The notes: generated by a model from the sequence alone, not told the origin. Positions 46,171 through 57,459 are shown, numbered from the stretch's first letter. The stretch is 64,000 nt of DNA from Liolophura sinensis (GCF_032854445.1 NC_088300.1:30363608-30427607); one strand, 5' to 3'. Numbers and translations are program-made.

Positions 46171-47572
46171 TTAGTTATCCAACTTAGGATCTGATAAATT
46201 AACTTGAATGATACCTGTTTTTTTGGGAATGGTACATGTAGTAGACATCTCACCACTCTCCTCTGCATGTTCTACAACTGTGCTAGTCACAGCTACAGAC
46301 TGACTTGCGTCACGGGAATTGTACTTCCTGAGCATATTAATGACACACTCTTTCAATTTTCCTATGATCAGGTGTGCTGATAATGTAGTTGACATCGTTA
46401 TCTTTCTTCACCACTTGATATGGTCCACTAAACTTGACCTTAAGCGGTTCCTGTGGGAGGGGCAACAAAACTAGAACCTAATCCCCAAGAGAAAAACTTC
46501 TTGGCTTAGTCGTCTTGTCGTAGTATAGTTTTATTTTCTCCTCAGAGGTCTTCAAATTAGCACGAGCTATCTTCCAGGCTTTATGTAACCTCAAAGCTTC
46601 ATCAAGACTAAAGGACTTCTAACCTCATGACCATACACCGACGCAAAAAGGCTAAACCCAGTGGACTCATTGGGAGTATCCCTGGTGGCAAAGAATATTC
46701 AAGATATTCCATACAATAGGCCCGCAGAGCACTCTTCACGGTTTGATGGGTATCGTTCCAAAGGCCCTTGGGATTGAGGGTGATAAGCCGTGCATTTAAG
46801 TTTCAGTAGGATAACTTCTGAAAATCTAGTAGCTGTATCCATAATAGTCAAAAGATACTTGTATTCTGACTTAGTTCTAAATAATGAACCAAAGCAATCA
46901 ATGAGTACCTTACTAAAAGCAGGAATAGGAATTAATGGTGCAGACTTTACACTATGCTGGGGTTTTTCTACCAACTGACAGGTGTGACGTCTTACAGAAA
47001 ATAACCACATCATTGTGAATCTTAGGCCAGTGAAAATGGCGAGTGATTTTGATTTCTGTCTTTCTAATGCCTAAATGTCCACCTATTGGAATCTCATGAG
47101 CCATAGTAAGTACTTCCTGTCTATAACTTGGAGGTAAGACAACTTTATTTAAAATTGCCAAATCATCGTTAACTGATAAATGAGGGAGTCTATATTTTCT
47201 TCTTAACAGCCCATCCTCCATGTAATAACCAACAGGTACATACAGGTATATTTCCTCTAAAGATAAAGCAGACTTACTCAATTCCCTTAATTCAGGATCT
47301 GACTGTTGTTGCTTAACCACATCAGATTGAGTGAACACAGGTTTGTCTAGCTCCTGACCACTTTTTACGCCATCAACATCATGAAAGAAAGTTTCAGCCG
47401 AATTAATATTATCCGCTGAATCCCCAGTACTAACAGAAGAATTAACTTCCTTCTCCCTAACTCTTTTCTGTGATCTGGTAACCACACCGGAGGGAAATAT
47501 ACGTGGAAATTCCTCCCGTAGGTCTCCTGTATTTTCGTCCAAAACCGGAACACTACAGACATGAGGACACAA
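46171..47572 (-). pseudogene. Integrase region of gypsy pol, core deleted
   Basis: The minus frame 47572-46952 ends with an HHCC-type zinc-binding motif (HEIPIGGHLG, then HFHWPKIHND and FCKT). The motif completes in another frame (HTCQ) at the start of 47013-46699. That second frame holds the beginning of the catalytic core (VLIDCFGSLFRTKSEYKYLL, ATRFSEVILL) and then jumps directly to AYHPQSQGPLER. The central core with the second catalytic Asp is missing. Downstream at 46690-46395, in broken frames, is a C-terminal region ending near 46171-46395 with an INMLRKY motif. The role in the family is cDNA insertion into the host chromosome. The first about 100 residues before the zinc motif are acidic linker of unknown role. 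Confidence 0.87.
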
Positions 47573-47599
47573 CTTTATCTCCTACTAAGTGTTTACCCA

Positions 47600-47830
47600 G
47601 CATATAGGAAATATGTGCCACGGGTAAGGCCTTAACAACCCCTACAGTTACTAAACAAGCAACAAAATCAGAAGGGTAACCTCCAGTAATGGAAAAGACA
47701 TGAAATTCCATTAATACCCTGACTGAAAACATGACTGTTGGCCTTCTCAGAATGAGCAGGAATCATATCTACCAACATCACTGATTAGCCCCAGTATCCT
47801 TAAGTATATGACCAGGGGAGGTAACTCCAT
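47600..47830 (-). pseudogene. Aspartic protease region, broken
   Basis: On the minus strand near 47811-47793 the sequence encodes ILKDTGA, fitting the D-T/S-G active-site motif of retroviral-type aspartic proteases. It is followed within a few codons by a stop and then by frame changes. It lies between the gag zinc knuckle and integrase, where protease is expected. Confidence 0.65.
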
Positions 47831-47989
47831 TACCAGTAACCACACCATCCGACATGAATCCCCAGTAATTCTCTGGAGTTTACCCTACCTCCCTAACTTG
47901 TGGTTTAACACTATCTATATCTACTTGTGGCCTCACTGGATTACCACTAGAGTTAACAAGAGCTACAGACTTTCGCCCTCTTTGCTTTT

Positions 47990-48516
47990 TCAGGGCTGGG
48001 CACGTGGATAATAGATGTCCTGTGGCTTTACAATAAGGGCAAAAAGGTCTTGAGGTTTGGACTGGAAAGCCCTCTTGTCAGAAGAAAAAGCCACATTTGA
48101 CTAATGCTTCTCACCGGTCTGCTTGTCAATACTAAAATTTGAAATCTTCTAATCAGAATTCCACCCCTTCTGAAATTTAGGCTGAAATTTTGCCCATTAA
48201 TCTTGTGATATAACTCGCATTCATCAGCCAAACTAGCTGCGGTCTTAATATCCTTGACCTTTTGGTGACTTAAATAAACTTTGACCTCATTAGGAACACG
48301 GTTCTTAAATTCCTCTAAGAGAACAACCTCCCTTCAATCCCCAAAAGAATGATCCAACTCCTTGTGCCAGCTATCAAACAGTGTTTTTTTTTACCCCTGG
48401 CACACTCCACGTAAGTTTCACCAGGCTGCTTTCTAAACTGTCTGAACTTCTGCCTATAGGCCTCCGGTACAAGCTCATAAGCAGACAAAACCACGCCTTA
48501 ACTGTGTTGTAATCTG
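47990..48516 (-). pseudogene. Gag, C-terminal part with zinc knuckle
   Basis: The minus strand at about 48041-48000 encodes CPYCKATGHLLSTC, a CCHC knuckle (C-x2-C-x4-H-x4-C) typical of nucleocapsid RNA binding. Upstream, at 48516-48390, pieces such as DYNTVKA and a YRRP-like motif fit the capsid region of this gag type. Stops and shifts are frequent. The N-terminal part of the same gag is at 49988-50634, beyond the nested insertion. Confidence 0.75.
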
Positions 48517-49987
48517 AATATAAGCGTCATGCCATTCGTAATCTGTAAAGGGCGTTCGAAGTCGATAATCGCAAGATCCGTTTCCAAAACATTTAACGTT
48601 TAATACTGGCTCCCAAAGGCAAAGGTATGTTTTTTTTTTTTTTTTTTGATTGGTGTTTTACGCCGTACTCAAGATTATTTCACTTATACGACGGCGGCCA
48701 GCATTATGATGGGTGGAAACCGGGCAGGGTGGAAACCCGGCGGAAACCCACGACCATCCGCAGGTTGCTGAAAGACCTTCCCACGTACGGCCGGAGAGGA
48801 AGGCAGCATGAGCTGGTCTTGAACTCACAGCGACCGCATTGGTGAGAGGCTTCTGGGTCATTACGCTGCGCTAGCGCGCTAACCGACTGAGCCACGGAGG
48901 CCCCGCAAAGGTATGTAAGAAATTATACAAATGGGAAATAAAGCCGGTAGCACACAAGAGAGAAGCGGTCATCATTTTCCAATGAGGCCGGGCAGACAGT
49001 GGATATTCCAGGTATGAATTCCATATCAAAGTTCAAATTCGTAGTCCATGAATGAGTTCCAGGTCAAATTACAATTAAACAAGGTACCTCAGTCGCACTT
49101 TGATTGCAACTGCAGATGAAATGAGCATGGCTTCCTTTACGGCCCCTTGCCCCAGGTTAAGCGGTATTAGATACAGCTAATATCCTTACAGATGAGGATC
49201 TCACAGTACAAAAGGCGCCATCTATGACATTACACATGACGTGCTGGTCTGAACAAAAAGCTGTCTACAAGATAGAGGGTTACACTCGGCAACCAGCGCC
49301 ATCTATGTTGTTAAATGCCATGTACTCGATAGATATGTACATAAGGATAACAGTGTGGTTGATCACAATGCAAATCGCCAGAGATTCTGAACGCTCTGCC
49401 CATACCTACCAAGGAGAGTGTAATATTCATTGTAAAATTTGAGAAACTTAGAATAAAGGCATTTGATGGCGTATCCTTGACAAAGTAGTTTTTGAACTAA
49501 CAAATGTTACAAGGCGAGATATGTACACGCCATATGCAGGACCCTTTGGCATATTGCTATCCAAATAAGGATAATTTACAATATCAAAATTGAAATTATC
49601 CCTTTTGTCGTAAAGGCGGTGTGAAAGGAGACCTTGTTCGTCTTTATTCAGAGGCCAACGAGATCGTGCTGAGCACTGGTTAGAGTGCTGGCCAATATAT
49701 TTTATTCAATCAGTTCTCAATATCACCAGGGTAAAAGCTTGTTGCTTTCAGATGTACGCGAAGATTAGCGAAACTACCTACATATAACAGGCCTAATAAA
49801 CACAGCCTTCACTTTACTTAATTCTACTTAAGGCAATGTCCTGCAGGCATGTTATTTGCTACTACTTAAGCATTTATATATTCAGTTAAAATAAAACCCT
49901 AAGGTAAATTTACAAAAGACCGTATTTCAACGGTTACGTGCAACCATTATCCATCTATCAGACTCTCGTCTCTGGTTTTACTGTACG
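48517..49987 (+). mobile_element. Nested insertion in gag: family C plus family R pieces
   Basis: Gag coding similarity stops near 49988 (SALSVD on the minus strand) and resumes near 48516 (DYNTVKA), so about 1.47 kb was inserted. Its first part (48517-49445) matches 63250-64000 closely: AGTCGATAATCGCAAGATCC, AATAAAGCCGGTAGCACACA, AGAGAGAAGCGGTCATCA, ATGAGCATGGCTTCCTTTAC and CAACCAGCGCCATCTATGTT. Its last part (49830-49987) carries family R tracts (TATTTCAACGGTTACGTGCA and GTTTTACTGTACGTCTAC). This suggests that C and R may be ends of one large element. No TSD could be fixed. Confidence 0.75.
48630..48904 (-). mobile_element. Full-length SINE family A with 11-bp TSD
   Basis: Flanked by GCAAAGGTATG at 48619-48629 and 48905-48915. 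On the minus strand it reads from the head GGGGCCTCCGTGGCTCAGTC through the complete body to a poly(A) tail of about 17 instead of (AAAT)n. It sits inside the family C part of the nested insertion, so it is the youngest of three layers. The motif GGGTGGAAACCGGGCAGGGT is locally duplicated in its body. Confidence 0.95.
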
Positions 49988-50237
49988 TCTACGGACAAAG
50001 CAGAATGGACCTCTGCTTTACCTTCAAATGTACTCTGCAGCAACATTGTCCAATACCTTTTAGGTCAGTTCCAGCTAACGGTCACTTTCTCGAAGGACAG
50101 AAAAAACCTTTCTACATCCTTATCATCACTCATCCGGGCACTAATCGAATGTTCCGAGCCAAATCAAATCCTTTTTGACTTCGACTAACAGCTTCATTAT
50201 CACTACTTTTAACCTGGAGTTCCTTCAGTTTCAACTC

Positions 50238-50305
<68 letters not shown>

Positions 50306-50634
50306 AATTTCAACTTCTCCTGCTCAAACTTTTTCCCTTTCTCTATCTTTTTCTCTTCTAACTTTTTTTCCTTTTCTAACTTAAACTTTTCCATCTCCAG
50401 CTGAAGCTTAAGCAACTCAATATCACCACTTTGGCCCGCAATAGGTAAAGTATCACCTAAGCCCAGTTGTTTGCCAATAGCATCCATCATCACACTTTTT
50501 CTAAGAGACTGGCTTAAGCCTAATTCAAACATGTCAGATATTTTCCTTAAATCTGCCTTTCTTAACTCAGACAGCTTAACAACTGACAAATTCTCACTAT
50601 CAAGAAATGAGTCTACATTAAATTCCTCAGCCAT
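49988..50634 (-). pseudogene. Gag, N-terminal part
   Basis: The minus frame 50634-50209 (141 codons) starts with ATG and an acidic N-terminus (MAEEFNVDSFLDSENL). It continues with a short SAP-like helix segment (VVKLSELRKADLRKISDMFE) and then a long charged, probably coiled-coil region (residues 75-130). The charged region ends in an RE-dipeptide run encoded by a (CT)n microsatellite on the plus strand. After the run the frame shifts and stops. Beyond it, 50200-49988 still shows capsid-like pieces in other frames (RFFLSFEKVTVSWN and MLLQSTFEGKAEVHSALS). Gag would form the particle shell. The microsatellite probably caused the frame break. Confidence 0.85.
50242..50302. repeat. (CT)n microsatellite within gag coding sequence
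   Basis: About 30 CT units. On the minus strand it encodes alternating Arg-Glu in the charged gag segment, and the frame is lost just after it. Confidence 0.95.
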
Positions 50635-50796
50635 AATGACACAATAGAGTGTACAAAGAAACTATATAAATAGGTTTACAAAATGCGAATCTCTGTTTAA
50701 TCCAAAACAGGAAGCAAAACACCGCTAAACAAGCTGACAATTAACGTCTTATAATCTAGCAAAAGCATGTTTTATGTCTCGAACAAGCCCACAATA

Positions 50797-50957
50797 TGTA
50801 AGGGTACCACTATCGAAAAGTAAAGATGAGAAACAATTGGTTTGTTTAACTCTCAGATCAGCGATAGACCTTACACAAGATCAAACAAAGAAACACAAAC
50901 ACGCTTAAATAAGTTCAACAAAATATACAACTGACAATAATATACATACAATACAAA

Positions 50958-50988
<31 letters not shown>

Positions 50989-51187
50989 TAACTGACTTGT
51001 TAAACCCTCATATCAACGATAGGCCTTACACAAGATCAAGGAAAGAAACACGGAAAACACATGGAAACACTGAAACTTCTCAGGGCGGACAGGTTGACAG
51101 TAGCGTCCGTGATGCCGAGCTGCCGACGTACGTTTCCTCGGAGATATACACAACGTCACTTTCAGGGTAAACTCGGATGAAATGTGT
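50797..51187 (-). repeat. 5' LTR of the gypsy element, truncated
   Basis: Matches the other LTR from TGTAAGGGTACCACTATCGA up to GGGTAAACT near 51175, then similarity stops. It differs by a (TA)n run (about 50963-50990) followed by a second copy of the segment TTGTTAAACCCTCATATCA through CACAAGATCAAGGAAAGAAA. This means a partial internal duplication absent from the 3' LTR. A possible primer-binding site starting TGGGCTTGTTCGAGA on the minus strand lies 5 nt inside (50791 downward), but the matching tRNA is not identified. Confidence 0.75.
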
Positions 51188-52904
51188 TATGACTACCTGT
51201 TATTACCTATGTGCACACAGAGTTTAACATAAGGAGGGGCGTTTTTATTAAACACGAAGGCGCTGTGATTGTTGTATAATGAATACATCCTAAGGTTTGC
51301 TGATGATATAGACTTCGCCATAACGAGACGATTACATGTGAGATGTGTGAAAAATTAAAATGAATAATCACCGTGACCTTGAGGAAAAACACAGAAACAC
51401 TTTATTACGTTTTTTTTTAAAGAAATACTACGCCCAAGATTTTTCTGAATAATTTTGATTCTTTTCTTCATTCCATGACAAATTTCCTTACTTTTTCGCT
51501 TGATCACTAGCGTTTGACTTGGATCTTTTATTCTAATTAATCTCTGTGGGATGACTCTGATCCAAGCGGTCGAACATCGCTCAGTACATTGTGATATCCA
51601 TCATAACAGTGAACTACATAGATTTAATGAACATTTTTAAGATTTTGATTAAGGTGATCGGTTTGCAGTCAAGTGGTGGCCTTTGCCTGATATAATTGGG
51701 TTTAATAGCCCGAGTCATCCAGATATAAAGGGCGATGAACCCTGTACAAAACAGGCCATGGCAATTTCCATATACGGTAATTTATTCTTTTTTCTTCGTG
51801 TATGTCCAAACACATTGCTGTACTACTGGTAATCTAGTTGAAATCCATCGTTTATTCATTTATTTACTTATTCAATGAACCGCACTGTGATGGCTGCGTT
51901 GTCTTAAAGCTCGCCTCGTAAATGAAAAATCCTTGGACCAATGCCAAAGCTTGTCAGGCGTGAAGTTTCAAAAATGGAAATCTATGTGTTAATATGCGTT
52001 AAAGCCTCACATAGGCTTGGGATAAGCTAAGTGTTGATCAGTCAAGTAAGAATAAAATGTAAACGTTGGTGTTTCATGTACCGGTAATGTGCGGCGTCTT
52101 TGCCATGGCTTTAGATAGTGTCAGAACTGTTTATTGAGTAGTATTTAAACCGCCCTGCCACAAGGAGAGGTTAAATCGAAATAATGTTAAATGGGAGAAA
52201 AACAAACATAAATTTAATTATTCCAAATGTAAACTTACTCTGATTTCCTTAGGCCAATGCGCTGGCGAGTAAGCATGTGATCAACCGAGCATAAGAGTAA
52301 TAAGAAAATGAGAAGATCAAACAGTTCTGTCACCTCTTAGAGGAGTAACTGCTTATTTTTTCTTGAGAGAAATCAAATATCTAAGAGACAAAAGTCATAT
52401 TTTCTCCATAAAATACTTAAAAGACCATATATTTAAGAATTAATCAAATGAAAATTCCCGTGAAATGCGAAGAGCGTGAACAGGCGTGTTAAATAACGTA
52501 AAGCCGGATGTAATTTGTGAGGATGGAATGCCATCAAGTTGAAAGAAATCGATGTCAATTGGCATCAGTAGGATAATTCAGTCACTAGACAGAGCTGGAA
52601 ACCGTCCGTGAGGATTTGTCCGCGTAGATCATTCTTTATTAATAAGCTGCCAACTGCTGGCGGTATTAAAGATAGCGGAACAAAGTGTGAAGCTGATTAT
52701 ACTATTCCTGTAATGGCAAGGATAATCATAAACCAAAATGTACGATTTGCGTTTTCTCTGAACCCCATCGCTTATCCACTAGATAATCATTTACATTTAA
52801 ATCTTTTTCACCCGGAAAAGAAAAGAATATTTTATGATAGTGGCCTAACCGAGGAGGTTGGAGAATGAGTGGAAGTCCAAAACACACTGGGTTTTTACAG
52901 ATAA
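51188..52904. other. Unassigned stretch
   Basis: No recognised repeat, domain or RNA gene. An 86-codon plus frame at 52608-52868 has no recognisable family. Confidence 0.4.
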
Positions 52905-53077
52905 GGGGGCGATTTCACAAAACCATTTCTATCTTAAGTTAAAAGTTAAAATCTCTTAACAGTTACAAGCACTGTTAGTTGAAATCTGGTTAAAAGTTAC
53001 TGTTGATGAGGTTTGATTTCTAAAGTTTTAACATCGTATTTCAAATTCTGACGTAAGTCAGTAATGGCGGAATCGCG
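52905..53077. mobile_element. MITE-like element, second copy of the 18701 family
   Basis: The left end GGGGGCGATTTCACAAAACC with ATTTCT is an approximate reverse complement of the right end GTAAGTCAGTAATGGCGGAA with TCGC. It shares its terminal sequences and the tract CATCGTATTTCAAATTCTGA (CATATTTCAAATTTTCA in the other copy) with 18701-18927. It is 173 bp long and non-coding. Confidence 0.65.
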
Positions 53078-53379
53078 GCAAGGAAAGATAAGTTTAGATT
53101 ATTTATGTGTAGTGAGATAATGTTTAATGTTTCTTTAATGTCCCCAACACATTTACTAGTATATGTTTTCAATATCACACATGGACATTTGTTCTTTTAC
53201 CAGAAAAACGCCGTGGCTCTTACTGTATACGTGTGAAGTGTCTGAAACACAGCATGTGAATAAACATTAAACAGGGTAGACAGAATAGACAGCGACGTTC
53301 ACAACAACGGATGGAAGGAAATATACAGTGGGGTGAAATGAACGTAATTACCGGACTGTATTGACAGGATGAGCGCTAG

Positions 53380-53530
53380 AAAGTGAATGACAAGCTTGTC
53401 AGGTAGGTCCATTTAGTAGCTGTGATATAAAAGGCTACAGAATAGAGAGTAAAACCAGGGCAGTGACGACCGGGTGATAGTTGGCAAAAGGTGACACATA
53501 ACAGGTCAAACCCATCCACTAAGACAAACA
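53380..53530 (-). repeat. Family R fragment, inverted
   Basis: The reverse complement shows GTGTCACCTTTTGCCAACTA, CACCCGGTCGTCACTGCCC and GGTTTTACTCTCTATTCTG, the R signature also present at 22860-22910 and 37380-37440. Confidence 0.65.
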
Positions 53531-54299
53531 GGTGATAGCGAAGGATAGATTTTGTTTTGAAACAAGTAAATCCAGGGGGAAAACCCATCATTTATATTGT
53601 AACATATGGGCGCAGTGAGCTCTTGCTAGAGCTTTGAAGGTGAAGAATCACCACTCCTATTGAAGATATGTATATTATTTAAATACTTTATTCACGAAAT
53701 ACCGTACGTTTTGTCAACAATTAGTTGTTGTTGTTGTTGTTGCTGACGTCGATTGAGTGCGTTATAAAATGTCCTGATACATGACAACTCTTTTTGCAAC
53801 TAAATTAAAATGCTTTAACTGTAATTTCTCACACCTTTTTTGTGCAAATGAATTAAATAAAATATGAATAATACACACCTTTTACATGCTTGTATAGCTA
53901 AGTGGATAACTGTTCTTTTAACACACTCGCACATAAGCAATTAATGTACAAATGTAAATTCAGCAAATTACAATACATTTACACATCTTAGACCATTCTG
54001 CTTTTGTGATTAGCTTAGGGGGTTAGTCTTCACTCAATCAGAAAAATAACAAACATGGTATACACATTTAGCCACATTAAATGACAGTGTCATTAACAGG
54101 GTTTACAGTTAAGTCGACAGGAGTTTACGTAACTGTTGTCGCCGTCTTGGTGAACTCCACCACACAATATTCAGCATGCCAAAGTTTTTTTTAAATAATT
54201 CTGACGCCGAGGCAATGATTTCTCGCCGTCGAAACTGGGGTTATGGACGTTAATATTATGAATTATAAGAAATGTTTTAACTTCATTTTCCTTGCAAGA
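53531..54299. other. Mostly unassigned, with one shared motif
   Basis: A short (GTT)n run lies near 53723-53741. The tract at 54080-54135 with CAGGGTTTACAGTTAAGTCG recurs near 6497. Nothing else was recognised. Confidence 0.4.
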
Positions 54300-54425
54300 A
54301 TATGAACTTCTAACAAATCCGCGTGTAAAGCTTACGTGTCACTGACTAAAGGCAATCTTGGTAGCCAGTATGACTGATTTTGCAGACAGCTGAATATGGG
54401 CGACTCGCTAAAAAGAAATAGACTA
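54300..54425 (-). repeat. Dispersed repeat shared with 6005-6130
   Basis: The reverse complement aligns with 6005-6130 through TATAGTCTATTTC, TTTTTAGCGAGTCGCC, ATATTCAGCTGTCTGCAAAA, GCTACCAAGATTGCC and TTAGTCAGTGACACGTAAGC. Confidence 0.65.
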
Positions 54426-54914
54426 TAGATATAAAATAACAGTGCAAAAATTTATAGTGTATCATCATCCTGTGCTCTTTCACACTTCATTAAGGGGGCA
54501 AATCTTGGACGCAATCGGCCGAATTGCGCACGTGTAACCTGAAGCTAATATGCGGACTAATGTTATTACTCTCACTATATACCGGCCAATTGGGAAGATT
54601 GGGACGAGAGGGGACGAAGTATTTTCATTGTCATTATTGTAAATTATCCTTCTCGTTGAAACTGTGTTCTGAAGCTTCGTCATGTAGGGCAGCTAAATGT
54701 CGATACGAAGTCACCTTCTCCTATCCCCGAGTCATTACAACTTTACTTTCATAATCTCACAAGTTAGTATTTTTTCTTTGTTTACTTACAGTTAAATACC
54801 TGAAGAAAACAATCTCCAAATTACCCTTCATGAAACAGCCGGCAAAAATTGCACCGACTCATGTCTTCAAGGTAAGAAACGTGTAGGCGATAAGTCAGTG
54901 AACGTTCATTCATT

Positions 54915-55180
54915 GGACATTGGTGTCTTACGCCCGTTTTAGGAATATTCCATCTATGCGTCGTAGACCAACACACAATGGTAGGAGGAAACCGGGCAGA
55001 GCCTTCGGGAAACCCACGACCATCCGCATGTTGCTGCAAGACCCTACCACATACGACCGAACCTGCGGATGGTCGTGAGTTTCCACCGGGCTCTGCCCTG
55101 TTTCCTCCCACCATAATGCTGGCCGCCGTGGTTTAAGTGAAATATTCTTGAGTTCGGCGTAAACACCAATCAAAATAAAA
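54915..55180. mobile_element. Two SINE A pieces in head-to-head inverted arrangement
   Basis: From 54915 to about 55060 the sequence is SINE A in reverse (ATTGGTGTCTTACGCCCG, GGAGGAAACCGGGCAGAGCC, CCATCCGCATGTTGCTGCAA, ACATACGACCG). From about 55061 to 55180 it is SINE A forward (CCTGCGGATGGTCGTGAGTT, ATAATGCTGGCCGCCGTGGT, AAACACCAATCAAAATAAAA). Both lack the tRNA-like head and meet within the body, giving an imperfect palindrome of about 265 bp. Confidence 0.82.
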
Positions 55181-56842
55181 AAAAAATCAAAAGGTACGAC
55201 CGCGGAAGAGGAAGCAAACGTTTGTAAATCCCCAGAGCTGCGCCTTCCAAACTGCAGATACACCCCAGAGTTATAGCAGGAAACAATCGCTAAGCTTTCA
55301 CACCTGATTATTCCATGCCTAAGTGTGTCTTGCGACTGAAATAACGCAAGGCAGGATACTGCAAAGTTATATACATGGCCTGAAGATTAAGAAAATTTAA
55401 ATCAGATCTTATTGATATGATTTATTGATCGCCCTGATTTATTGATTTTTTTTTTGTTTGTTTGGAGGGTGGGGGGGAGTCGATCGTGATCGTATGAGAC
55501 TTGCTAATTTAGCCATGCCTTCTAAAAGAAGAGACCGACGGACGAGCCTTATACTATCCCCCCAAAAAAGATAGAGGAAAAAGAAAAGACGTCCGGATTT
55601 TTACTCCGGGAATGCAGAAATTGTTAAGCTACTTGCTTATTTGAAACAGCTGGCTGTGACTGTAGGGAACCGCTAGCCTTTGCTCTAGAACAGCTATGAA
55701 GCTACATTGCGGCGATCCAGCTCAGTTCACATCTTGCCTACAGGCCCGGCTGTGTGCGCGTGATACCCCACAGCATACCGTATCTTGAAGCTCGTAACGG
55801 GACCCACATAAAATTTAAATTGGCATCTCTATGTGTTACCAATCGCTGTTTCCATTCAATATAATATAAACCTTATCTATTATCACCCGTGATACCTTTT
55901 TAAAACATAAACCATTAGCTCAATTGTTACTTTCACCGGTGTTAGTGACCGACTGTTGTCGTCACTGCAACTCACAATCCGCTGGCCGGATTGCATGAAT
56001 CGTCATGTTGCAGCCGGTATCGCTTGTCTTTGCCTATAAAAATTTATATTCTGTGAAGACCGTGCCAGACTCTCCAAAGATACTACCATAATTCCATAGA
56101 TGTCCAATTCGTATTAGATAAACCAGACGGGGGAGCGTGTTTGTGTCATCTACATGGGCGGTGTGTGTGCGAAAATTGGTCATCGGATGCTGGGGACCGC
56201 TAAACGGCCGCAGGGGCGTTGAAAGCTAATTCTGGCGTCTAAAATTAGGAACTACTTTAAGATATATGAAGTGCTGAATTCTTACTATTGACGCACATAT
56301 CGGTGCCCAGTGGGGCAGAAAAATACAATTGTTGGGGTGAAATATGGGCTTCAAACTTTCACTAGGTGGCAAAAATTGGACCTTGAGTAATACATTCTTT
56401 GGCAATATACATTTCTGGGGTAGACCTACAATATTTTTTCTCCTAATGCCAAATAAATTTTCGAAATTCGGGGCTAAAACGATCATACATATCAGAAAAT
56501 GATGCCGTCATCTATATTTAGATTCCCAAAGAGTATACTTTTGCAGATAACTTACTTACTTTAACCATAATGAATCTGTGTGCCGTCAGCAGACTGCGCA
56601 GATGGCGCTGTTTTGTGACAGCACTGATGGCGCTGTTTTGACATAACAGCCTGTATAAATACAGTCCAGTAACCGGTTGATTCCATTACAGCTGTAGGCC
56701 TACTTGTAGAAGTACGCAGACAGCAATGTGGTTAATTCATTGCTAGTTTCACTCAGAAACTTAATTATTTCGAAGCTAAAAATTCGAAACGTCGACTGTA
56801 AACTATTTCGCTCTAAAATCACGTTCGGAAATTCGTCAGAAT
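55181..56842. other. Mostly unassigned; may include the 5' flank of the hAT element
   Basis: A CAGGGGCG motif at 56211 resembles a hAT terminus, but no clear matching end downstream of 58940 was found. Two near-identical GATGGCGCTGTTTTG tracts lie at 56602 and 56627. A G-rich T-run tract lies near 55447-55480. No supported gene. Confidence 0.35.
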
Positions 56843-57459
56843 ATGTCTCCTCCGACAGAGGTTGTCGAAGAAAACCCTCAATGCGGTGACAAAGTGCCTT
56901 CGACATCTGGGTCCCAAATAACCCCACACCGTACTCGCACGACACGTGTGTCATCTACTCCCAATCAACCCAGATCGTTTGATTTTCTGTTCCATGAGTT
57001 TGGGAAAAAAACTATCGTTAAACGAAAAGTTTCAAACGGAATGGTTTGATAAATACACCTGGTTGCATTATCAAGAAAATGTGACTTAGCTTTTTTTGTA
57101 TGCCAAAACGCAACTTTTTCGTCAAGGTTATCCTCCAACAGTAAGGCTGAGCCCATAAAGATTTCAGCAACTGGAAAGAATCATAGGGCTTATTTAGTGA
57201 ACAAGAAGCTAGCAAGTGCCATAAACAAGCCGTTGAACGTCTTATTACCTTACCAGCAACTAATAGAGATATTGGCGAATCCCTCAGCCAAGCGCATGGC
57301 GAAGAAAAGGCGGTTTATATATAAAATATTTGAAAATATACGTCCCTTATGTTGACAAGGTTTACTGTGCCGTGGAAGCAGTGCTGCTGCGGGTGAAGAC
57401 GATGGGAACTTCACGCAGCTTCTCATTTTGCGTGGAAGCAACGACGCGTCTCTTCTAGA

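Larger units (their letters stand above)
44374..51187 (-). mobile_element. Degenerate Ty3/gypsy LTR retrotransposon, Gmr1-like order
   Basis: Two LTRs share the terminal TGTAAGGGTACCACTATCGA and point the same way. Between them, on the minus strand, lie in order gag (50634 downward), a zinc knuckle, a protease DTGA site, integrase, reverse transcriptase and RNase H. Integrase upstream of reverse transcriptase is known from Gmr1-like Ty3/gypsy elements and is opposite to standard gypsy order. The copy cannot be functional. There are many stops and frameshifts, a deletion in the integrase core, a nested insertion in gag and an LTR truncated at its outer end. The downstream LTR abuts the satellite array at 44373. 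Confidence 0.9.

Noticed and set aside
48704-48895. Arg-rich open frames seen in several SINE A copies
   Set aside because: They recur because the SINE sequence recurs; SINEs of this type are non-coding.
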